From Flagellimonas meishanensis (GTDB lineage Bacteria; Bacteroidota; Bacteroidia; Flavobacteriales; Flavobacteriaceae): a stretch of 64,000 nucleotides of DNA. The stretch spans positions 558,001 to 622,000 of the forward strand of contig NZ_JAINVW010000001.1 in the NCBI RefSeq assembly GCF_019880545.1, given 5' to 3'. Below, one piece after another: positions 18,809 through 25,065 of the stretch. Position 1 is the first letter of the stretch, and each line of letters begins with the position of its first letter. Under the pieces are notes generated by a model. The model was not told where the DNA came from and made no database searches. It worked only from the letters and a program-made list of their open reading frames with translations. Position numbers and translations under genes: made by a program.

Positions 18809-19411
18809 CTACTTAGAGTGTGGTTTAAGTTTAATTCCAGCATATATACGAATTGGCAGGTCATTTTCTTTTGGTGGAATTGGGCATGAATATTTTGGGC
18901 TGTAAGCACAATAAGGATTATATGCTTTGTTAAAGTCAATTATAATGAAATCCTCTTTTGGAATTTCCAAATCGATAAATCTACCCCCAACATAGGTTTC
19001 CTCTCCATTGGTTAAGTCAGTGAAAGGTAAAAACAGATAGTCTTTGTATTCCTCGGTATCCCTTAGACTATGACTTTGGTAAATATTTAATTTAAGTTTT
19101 TGATTATTTAACTCGAAGGTCGCAACACCATAAATTTCATAAGTGGGCAATCTGTCCGTTGTTGTTTTCATTAGGAACGGGACTGCTTTGTCAACCCTCT
19201 TGAATTCTGCTTTCACCTTAAATTTTTCATCGATTGGGAAAAAATCATGTCCCTTGAATTTTTTAACATCACTCTTTTCAAGTGGCGATTTTTCAGAATC
19301 TTGATATTCGGCATTTAAGTGGGATTGAAATTCAAGGACTGAATCCTTGTACGATTGACCAATGATTGTGTTCATTTGAAGTAAAATGCCAATAAGCAAT
19401 GCTAATCTCAT
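18809..19411 (-). CDS. DUF1684 family exported protein
   Basis: This 200-residue protein has a signal peptide (MRLALLIGILLQMNTIIGQ). It contains the DUF1684 landmarks: HLNAEYQDSEKSPLEKSD near the N-terminus, FKGHDFFPIDEKFKVKAEF, then YVGGRFIDLEIPKEDFIIIDFNKAYNPYCAYSPKYSCPIPPKEN near the end, where the FNxAYNPYCAY and CPxPPxEN blocks are the family signature. The role is unknown; the fold is beta-rich and exported. It is one of the co-oriented array genes. Confidence 0.88.
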   Translation of the reverse strand: MRLALLIGILLQMNTIIGQSYKDSVLEFQSHLNAEYQDSEKSPLEKSDVKKFKGHDFFPIDEKFKVKAEFKRVDKAVPFLMKTTTDRLPTYEIYGVATFELNNQKLKLNIYQSHSLRDTEEYKDYLFLPFTDLTNGEETYVGGRFIDLEIPKEDFIIIDFNKAYNPYCAYSPKYSCPIPPKENDLPIRIYAGIKLKPHSK

Positions 19412-19498
19412 ATGCTTCGTTTATTATAATTATTGTCGATGTTGGAATTAAACTGGTGTGGCATAATAGTTAATTTGAAATTTAACTATTCTAACCTA

Positions 19499-20314
19499 TT
19501 ACATTTTAGTCTTTTCTATATGAGTTGTTTGATCCATAACACTTTTTGTCTGTAATTCTATTGCGAAGACGTCCAACTCTGTTTTTAAATTCATCTCCAT
19601 TTCAAGATAAAACTTTGTAAAAAACTGCTTTTCGATATCATAATCAATCTGCCCATCTCCAGTACCATCCAGCACCATTTCATAGTCTTTAGTTGCAGAT
19701 TTAATAATGTAATCTTGATTTAAATCAAAATATCCAACCCCTTTGTCAATTTTTCTCAGGGTGTATTTCGAGTCAATTTCCAATTCGATGGTGACATCTG
19801 CAATTGGCATTGAAATTGGGTTTTTCTGCTCAAAGGTTTCACCAACCTTTATCTTTCTATTTGGATACTTGATTTGATTCAGCATTGATTCCATTGCTTG
19901 AATTAAAACCTCTTTTTCATCTACCGCCATAACGGATGAATAAATTGAATCAATTTCGATTTCTCCATCAATGGTCTTTCCATAAAATTTGGTTCCACTT
20001 ACTAAAGTTGGATTATTGGACTCCAATAATTCTATTTCAACAGGAAATTCATTTCCAATTTGTTTTCCTGTTTTAGAAATACTTTTGAGTAAACTCGTAT
20101 CCTTTGATATTGTAGGATTTTCAATTCCATTATTTTCAAGTCTTTGTAAAATCTCATCTGAGGCGATGTATTTCACATTGTTTTCTGAAATTTGTTTTTG
20201 TTTTAATGTATAATTGAAGTTTGGCAAATAGCCGACTTTAAAATCAATTTCTTCTTGACACATTACCTTGACATAAACAAACGTCAATAAAATAAGTAGG
20301 GTTGTTTTTTTCAT
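19499..20314 (-). CDS. Hypothetical exported protein
   Basis: This 271-residue protein has a signal peptide (MKKTTLLILLTFVYVKVMCQ). The body alternates charged strands (EIDFKVGYLPNFNYTLKQKQ; PIADVTIELEIDSKYTLRKID; GVGYFDLNQDYII), suggesting a periplasmic beta-rich protein. It loosely resembles DUF6263-type proteins, which I cannot confirm by eye. A one-mismatch copy of the array motif (20339-20356) lies 24 bp upstream of its start codon. No adjacent partner suggests a function. Confidence 0.7.
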   Translation of the reverse strand: MKKTTLLILLTFVYVKVMCQEEIDFKVGYLPNFNYTLKQKQISENNVKYIASDEILQRLENNGIENPTISKDTSLLKSISKTGKQIGNEFPVEIELLESNNPTLVSGTKFYGKTIDGEIEIDSIYSSVMAVDEKEVLIQAMESMLNQIKYPNRKIKVGETFEQKNPISMPIADVTIELEIDSKYTLRKIDKGVGYFDLNQDYIIKSATKDYEMVLDGTGDGQIDYDIEKQFFTKFYLEMEMNLKTELDVFAIELQTKSVMDQTTHIEKTKM

Positions 20315-20338
20315 GAGGATGTTTCGAATGTATTGGTA

Positions 20339-20356
20339 ATCCTTTATTTGAACTTT
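20339..20356 (+). repeat. Array junction motif, one mismatch
   Basis: ATCCTTTATTTGAACTTT, differing from the core by one base, lies 24 bp upstream of the minus-strand gene starting at 20314. It is preceded by CGAATGTATTGGTA, matching the CGATGTATTRRAT block of the full modules. Confidence 0.75.
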
Positions 20357-20575
20357 TCCATTTATACTTTACAAGTCCTAATCTATAAAATTCACTTTTA
20401 CTGCTTCCTAAAATTAATAGATAAGTTCTGAATTCTCATTTTTAACCAAGCATACGTGTGCTTTGCTCTACTTTGAACTCCTAATCCATGATTTAATGGA
20501 GAAAAATTGGATTTAAAAGTATTATGCTTGCATAATAAATTTTTTAGTAGTACTTTTAAGTTAGTGATAAGAAAA

Positions 20576-20647
20576 ATGATACATACAGGTGTTAATAAAA
20601 GTCATACGAAGAAGAGATCGAGAGACCGGCGGTTCGTTCTGACGTAA
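20576..20647 (+). CDS. Possible 23-aa basic peptide before a terminator
   Basis: ATG 20576 to TAA 20647 encodes MIHTGVNKSHTKKRSRDRRF plus three residues. It lies in a 504-bp gap and is followed 27 bp later by a strong rho-independent terminator. The transcript may encode the peptide or be a small non-coding RNA. The direct evidence is the terminator; coding potential is a guess. Confidence 0.25.
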   Translation: MIHTGVNKSHTKKRSRDRRFVLT

Positions 20648-20674
20648 TTTACCCTAGGATATAAATTATTTTAC

Positions 20675-20703
20675 AAACCGCTTGAAAATCAGGCGGTTTT
20701 TTT
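20675..20703 (+). terminator. Strong rho-independent terminator
   Basis: AAACCGCTTGA and TCAGGCGGTTT form an 11-bp stem with one G-U pair and an AAA loop, followed directly by a run of Ts. No annotated gene ends just upstream on the plus strand, so it must end a short unrecognised transcript. The remaining gap sequence (20357-20575 and 20704-20818) shows nothing else. Confidence 0.85.
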
Positions 20704-20818
20704 GTGAATACCCCCCAAGTTCTTATTTGATAGATGAATTTCTGAAAGGCAATTTAGACGTGTTATTGGATTATTATCCAAATGGTTATTCCCTAATAAA
20801 TCCTAAAAACCATTACAA

Positions 20819-21712
20819 ATGAAAAATTCTAAATTCAGAAAGACTTTAAAAAAATTCATTAACGAAATTGACTCCTGGAGCCGAGAAACAAGAGACGGTG
20901 TAATACTTATTATTACTGTGTTTTTCGCAGTGTTGTTCATAATCCTATTAAGAATACCATTCTTTAGGGAATTTGTAGCAAAAGAACTGGGAGAACCGTT
21001 GGAACTGGTTATAACATCTCTACTCTACATCATAGTTTCATTATACATTTTTTTCTGGGTATTGTTTAAGAAAATAAGGATGCTTTTAGAAAAGCTTGAA
21101 GAAACAAAATTGGATTTTGATGATAAGTTGAATTTCGAAGGTACTGATGGAATTTATAAATCGGTCAATGAAGAAATGAAAAAGCGAAAAATCTTAACCG
21201 ATAAAGTTACCATTGATATTATTGGATATACTCTGTATTCTGTTCAACCCAAAATAATTGAATGGAAAAAAATGGGATTGCTTAAAAATATTGAAATAAA
21301 CATTTGTCACCTGGACCCCTCTTTTATTGAAAATAACGAACAGTTTGACAAAACTTGGAGCACTCATCTCAAAATGTATTTAAAATCAATTGGTATATTC
21401 ATAAAGGATAATGAACTGGAATTGAGAAACAATAAGGTTAAGTTCAACTTTTACCCCTATAAGCACAATCCTGGAGTCCACGGGTTTCGACTTTCAAATG
21501 GTTCTTTGTTCATGTCCTTCGCGAATTGGGACGGTGGAATAATAGAACAACCTACTAATTCAGTTTTTGTTCATTTAAGGCCAAATGAAAACTCTCAAAT
21601 GGCCTTTCGAATGAGGCTTTTATTTAGAAACTGGTTGGAAAAATCTAAATCATATGCCTTCAAAAGGCGAGTGGACGGAAATGAGTCAGAAGACCAGATG
21701 AGAAAGGCGTAA
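20819..21712 (+). CDS. Two-TM membrane protein with cytoplasmic C-terminal domain
   Basis: The protein has 297 residues. Two hydrophobic helices (about 28-46 and 62-85) follow a basic N-terminus, then a short coiled-coil-like stretch (KKIRMLLEKLEETKLDFDDKL) and a ~190-residue soluble domain. The latter has VTIDIIGYTLYSVQPKIIEW, NIEINICHLDPSF and a late block GVHGFRLSNGSLFMSFANWDGG, reminiscent of phospholipase-D-like folds where a His-containing strand precedes a small-residue turn; no HxK motif is present. It is the only single plus-strand gene inserted between minus-strand array genes. Function unrecognised. Confidence 0.7.
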   Translation: MKNSKFRKTLKKFINEIDSWSRETRDGVILIITVFFAVLFIILLRIPFFREFVAKELGEPLELVITSLLYIIVSLYIFFWVLFKKIRMLLEKLEETKLDFDDKLNFEGTDGIYKSVNEEMKKRKILTDKVTIDIIGYTLYSVQPKIIEWKKMGLLKNIEINICHLDPSFIENNEQFDKTWSTHLKMYLKSIGIFIKDNELELRNNKVKFNFYPYKHNPGVHGFRLSNGSLFMSFANWDGGIIEQPTNSVFVHLRPNENSQMAFRMRLLFRNWLEKSKSYAFKRRVDGNESEDQMRKA

Positions 21713-21839
21713 ATAAAAAAATATCTGACTGATAGGTCATCAACCTAATAGTTTTTAAGTACATATTGAATATCTAAGCGAACACAATATGCACATGGCC
21801 TCGTTTTGCCTAAATGTTGCCTTGTTAGTAATGGATTGG

Positions 21840-21857
21840 ATCCTTTATTTGAATTTA
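21840..21857 (+). repeat. Array junction motif, three mismatches
   Basis: ATCCTTTATTTGAATTTA lies 3 bp beyond the stop of the minus-strand gene at 21861, the usual place for the motif relative to the gene 3' end. Confidence 0.65.
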
Positions 21858-21860
21858 ACA

Positions 21861-22361
21861 TCACTGTTTGCAAATAGCTGAAATAAAAAGGTAATGTCCA
21901 TTTTTTATTGCTTTATAGAGGCTGCCTTTTTTGGTAAAAGCCACGTGCATTTTATTTTTTCCTGTTAAATATATTTTTTCACCCTCCATTTGATACAAAA
22001 GATCTACTTCAAGCACTCCGCTTGTAATCCCCGCTACCACGCGAATATCTTCAATTCTTACTCTGGAAAAAGTCGAAGAACTCGATGGCAAAACATTAGA
22101 ATCAACATATTTTAGGGACATTTCTGTGTCTTTATCCAATTCACGGATTGATTTAATAAAGGTTTGTTTAAAGTCGGGGAACTTTGAATCTCCATATGTA
22201 GGGAGCCCCTCGTATTGAAATTTTTCAAAATCACTTCGTTCATCATATGCAAAATAAAAAGTTCTATCACAATTGATTTCTGAAGCAAGTTTATTCGTTT
22301 GCTTGTGTGAAACACATCCAATGTTAAGAATTACTGAAATTATGAGTATTACTTTCTTCAA
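21861..22361 (-). CDS. Hypothetical lipoprotein
   Basis: This 166-residue protein has a lipobox (ISVILNIGC, Cys about 16). The mature part contains CDRTFYFAYDERSDFEKFQYEG and two beta-hairpin-like blocks ending VAFTKKGSLYKAIKNGHYLFISAICKQ. No family is recognised. It sits in the array with a junction motif at its 3' end and a full repeat module before its start. Confidence 0.72.
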   Translation of the reverse strand: MKKVILIISVILNIGCVSHKQTNKLASEINCDRTFYFAYDERSDFEKFQYEGLPTYGDSKFPDFKQTFIKSIRELDKDTEMSLKYVDSNVLPSSSSTFSRVRIEDIRVVAGITSGVLEVDLLYQMEGEKIYLTGKNKMHVAFTKKGSLYKAIKNGHYLFISAICKQ

Positions 22362-22476
22362 TTGTAGCTTTCGGGTAACTTGTTTATAGCGATATCAAAT
22401 GCACTTCTATAATATCAGATCGGAAAAAAATCGATGTATTAGATCATCTATTATTCGAATCGTTTATTTGAACTTT
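22362..22476 (+). repeat. Junction repeat module, full length, exact core
   Basis: Blocks in order are TAACTTGTTTATAGCGAT, CAAATGCACTTCTATAA, AAAATCGATGTATTAGATC, a degenerate core-like ATCATCTATTATTCGAAT, and the exact core ATCGTTTATTTGAACTTT at 22459-22476. It separates two minus-strand genes. Confidence 0.75.
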
Positions 22477-22522
22477 TGGATCAGTTCCTTAAACATTATT
22501 TGCACATTGTTTCTCAAAAACA

Positions 22523-22861
22523 TCAACTAAGCGCCCTATACAATACAAGAATCAGTCCCACCATAAAAATAGTGGTAAATATTAGTTTGTTATACTTGGC
22601 CAACCAGTTAGGTAAGAAAATGTCAAAGTTATCTTTTTGGGAACTCGAATAGTTTCGTGCCACAACAGTGAGAGGGCAAGACATTTTGAACAGTAGGAGA
22701 ACCAATCCTTCCCCAATTATTAAACCAATGCCAATCCAGGTATAGGTGGTTAATCTGTTTGTAACACCTGAGTAGACGATATAAAAGATTATAGCAACGA
22801 AAATCACCCAAATAAGGGTATGGATTAGTTTGATGGCAAGTAGTTTACTTTCCTTGTTCAT
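22523..22861 (-). CDS. Small hypothetical membrane protein
   Basis: This 112-residue protein has about four hydrophobic segments: IKLIHTLIWVIFVAIIFYIVY, TWIGIGLIIGEGLVLLLF, and a C-terminal LIFTTIFMVGLILVLY. A soluble loop contains MSCPLTVVARNYSSSQKDNFDIFLPNWLAKYN. The CPLT...FxIFLPxWLAxxN pattern seems conserved among small flavobacterial membrane proteins of unknown role. It is an array gene whose upstream separator is the palindromic type. Confidence 0.72.
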   Translation of the reverse strand: MNKESKLLAIKLIHTLIWVIFVAIIFYIVYSGVTNRLTTYTWIGIGLIIGEGLVLLLFKMSCPLTVVARNYSSSQKDNFDIFLPNWLAKYNKLIFTTIFMVGLILVLYRALS

Positions 22862-22889
22862 ACCTCCTCCAGCTTCTTATATTGCACTG

Positions 22890-23014
22890 ACGGTCTCGTA
22901 TAACCGTCACGGCTAAATTTACGTTAAATTTCGGATAGCACGCACGTCAGTAATTACGTAGTGGATTCGGACATAGTCGAATCCGCCGAAATTGCGGTTA
23001 TACATTGTTGTAGA
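22890..23014. repeat. attC-like nested palindrome A
   Basis: It lies between two minus-strand genes. Outer arms GTATAACCG (22898-22906) and CGGTTATAC (22995-23003) are perfect; inside are AATTTCGG/CCGAAATT and a perfect hairpin GGATTCG/CGAATCC (22963-22984). A small GACGGT/ACCGTC stem lies at the left end. The left border reads ACGGTCTCGTATAA and the right TTATACATTGTTGTAGA. The layered imperfect dyad recalls integron attC sites, though the ends do not match the RYYYAAC/GTTRRRY consensus. Confidence 0.65.
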
Positions 23015-23042
23015 CTGCCTTTTTTATTTTTCAATATGAATC

Positions 23043-23522
23043 TTATTCAGTTGCCGGTTGTATTATTTCACGTATGGTAGCCCAACCAGTCGGGCTTTTA
23101 TCATATCTAATATAAGTAACCATCGTTCGCCCACTAAAAATAAAAGGCTCACCACCGTTTTTTGGTATTCCTCTTATTGAAAACTTGGTTTGTTCAATTG
23201 CAATATTCTCATTTACGAAAATACTTTCAACATCATTCTTAATGAATTCTAAATTGAAATTTTCTAATGTTTCCTTCAGACCTCTAATGACTTCATCCCT
23301 TCCAATTTTCAGGTCATTATATCCCAATGCCTTAATGACATCAGGATGATGCAGAGATTTTATTTTTTCGATATTCCCATCAGCAAAGGCTTTTCGAATA
23401 ATTTCTCCGTTTTTGAGAATTTCACTTTCAATACTCTTATTTTGAGAATAAACTCCAGTTGGTATTTGAAGTGCCATAAAGAGTATTAAAATCCAATTAT
23501 TTGTTCTATTTCTTGTTTTCAT
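23043..23522 (-). CDS. SnoaL/NTF2-like exported protein
   Basis: This 159-residue protein has a signal peptide ending GVYSQ. The mature part is an NTF2-like domain of the SnoaL/DUF4440 type: NGEIIRKAFADGNIEKIKSLHHPDVIKALGYND, GRDEVIRGLKETLENFNLEF, then strands EQTKFSIRGIPKNGGEPFIFSGRTMVTYIRYDKSPTGWATIREI. It may bind a small ligand; the partner is unknown. Inverted copies of GTTGTAGAC flank the gene (23006-23015 and 23539-23547), consistent with a discrete cassette. Confidence 0.85.
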   Translation of the reverse strand: MKTRNRTNNWILILFMALQIPTGVYSQNKSIESEILKNGEIIRKAFADGNIEKIKSLHHPDVIKALGYNDLKIGRDEVIRGLKETLENFNLEFIKNDVESIFVNENIAIEQTKFSIRGIPKNGGEPFIFSGRTMVTYIRYDKSPTGWATIREIIQPATE

Positions 23523-23538
23523 TAGATTACTTTAAGTT

Positions 23539-23957
23539 GTCTACAACGACCCGCTAAACGTAGTTCCGGGATTTTTAAGGAAATATAGCGAAATCGTCCA
23601 ACAATGTTGCAAGAAATGGACTTCCTATGTCTCTTGTGGCATTGTTTTTCAAGTAGGTCCCGAAGGGTCCGTTACTTGTCGATTTAGCGGTATTGGGAAT
23701 AAAAATTTCGGCACCAAATTACCGTTTAGTACCCTGTTATGGTACGTTGCCGCTTGAGCGGCTCCATCGCCCGAAGCTGTATGGCGCTCATCGTACCGTG
23801 ATTTGGTTTAGCGGGTCGTTAGGGTACATTTCTTTTGGGGCGGGAATGCGCAGCATGTAGCAACAAAAGTCAGCCGAGGGCTGAATGTACCCTAACGGTC
23901 TCGCGTAAATGGCGTTGCGAGCAAAAGCTCGCAATGAGTATTTTATGCATTGTTCTC
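23539..23957. repeat. Chain of three attC-like palindromes (B, C, D)
   Basis: B: AACGACCCGCTAAAC (23545-23559) pairs with its exact reverse complement at 23806-23820. C: CGTTAGGGTACATT (23817-23830) pairs with 23884-23897. D: border ACGGTCTCGCGTAA (23895-23908), a perfect stem TTGCGAGC/GCTCGCAA (23915-23934), and right border TTATGCATTGTTCTC (23943-23957). B and C share a boundary, as do C and D, each built on CGTTAGGG or its complement. This fills most of the 772-bp gap 23523-24294; nothing else is seen in 23958-24294. Confidence 0.65.
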
Positions 23958-24294
23958 TTTTCATTTCCTGAATGAATATCACCTAACTGATTTAAATAGC
24001 TCTTCCGCACATATATTTTAGTGCATTTTCAGTTGCCAGCAAAAAGTATCAAATTGAATAGCCCCCTCATTGTCATATCATTTAAGTCCTTAGGAAATAG
24101 ATAAATACAGCTCAATTCACACATAAAATCTTACAATTTATACAGTTTTATCCAAGATACTACAGAAAATTTGCTATTTTTTTTGGCATTGGTACTTTGA
24201 TCTGGCTCACTTCATTTTTACCTATCCATCTGAATGTCAAGTTAATCGTCGGAACAACGTGCGAATATCAAATAATTAATTAAGTCTTAAGGTC

Positions 24295-25044
24295 ATGCTT
24301 AGAAAAAGGAATCTTGTTATAATCCTAGCATTGGTTTTTGCAAACTGTCATGTACAGCAAGAACAAAGAAAAGTGGATTTCGTCAGAACAGCACTTTTTA
24401 ACGGACAGCTAAGATTTAACCAAAATGCGGGAACCCAAGATGTCCCGCTGCTTGTAGAAGAATTTATTATAGATGGTGGGCAGCGCTTACCTGAGATTGA
24501 TTTTCCATTTGAAGGCCTATTGATAATTCAGCTACGGGGCGGAGAACTTACAACCTTGGAGAATAACAAAACCATAAAAAGAGATGTTAACGAATTTTGG
24601 GTTGTTCCAGGGAATGGCCCTTTACAAATTAACACTTCCGATGATTCCGCAATAATCAGAACTTACTTGCTGGGAAAGGAGTTTCTTGAAATGAACCAAG
24701 AAAGATCTGCAATAGTAAACGAACAAAAAGGGCCTTATAGTTATTCAGAAATCGCCAAAAATCTATTTGCAAAAGAATTCCAAGTATTCGGTACTGACAA
24801 TGGGCCTATTATCCGGTTTATCGATTTTAACATTGGCCCCGGAAGAATTACTGAGGGCATCACACTCCCCGGAGCCGTACAAATTCAGGTGGTCTCCGGT
24901 GGTAATGACTTGGTCGTTAATAACAACCGTCTTGATAAAGGCCTTGGAGCTACAATGGCAATACCAGAAGGAGAGCAAATAATTGTGGACAATCGCAAAG
25001 GAATCAAACCCGTCAAACTAAGGGCTGTGATATTCCTTAAATAA
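24295..25044 (+). CDS. Hypothetical lipoprotein, possibly cupin-like
   Basis: This 249-residue protein has a lipobox (LALVFANC, Cys about 18). Two similar halves each hold short beta strands and a glycine/proline turn: FPFEGLLIIQLRGGELTTL..NEFWVVPGNGPLQI and LPGAVQIQVVSGGNDLVV..GATMAIPEGEQIIV. This is how bicupin sensor or binding domains look, but the metal-binding histidines are missing. It is first of a plus-strand operon of three exported proteins, with gaps of 21 and 15 bp. Confidence 0.7.
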   Translation: MLRKRNLVIILALVFANCHVQQEQRKVDFVRTALFNGQLRFNQNAGTQDVPLLVEEFIIDGGQRLPEIDFPFEGLLIIQLRGGELTTLENNKTIKRDVNEFWVVPGNGPLQINTSDDSAIIRTYLLGKEFLEMNQERSAIVNEQKGPYSYSEIAKNLFAKEFQVFGTDNGPIIRFIDFNIGPGRITEGITLPGAVQIQVVSGGNDLVVNNNRLDKGLGATMAIPEGEQIIVDNRKGIKPVKLRAVIFLK

Positions 25045-25065
25045 TGTCAAACTAAAAACCTCATT

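Noticed and set aside
23788..23982. 64-codon minus-strand frame
   Set aside because: It lies entirely within the palindromic elements C and D and its translation is the repeat sequence.
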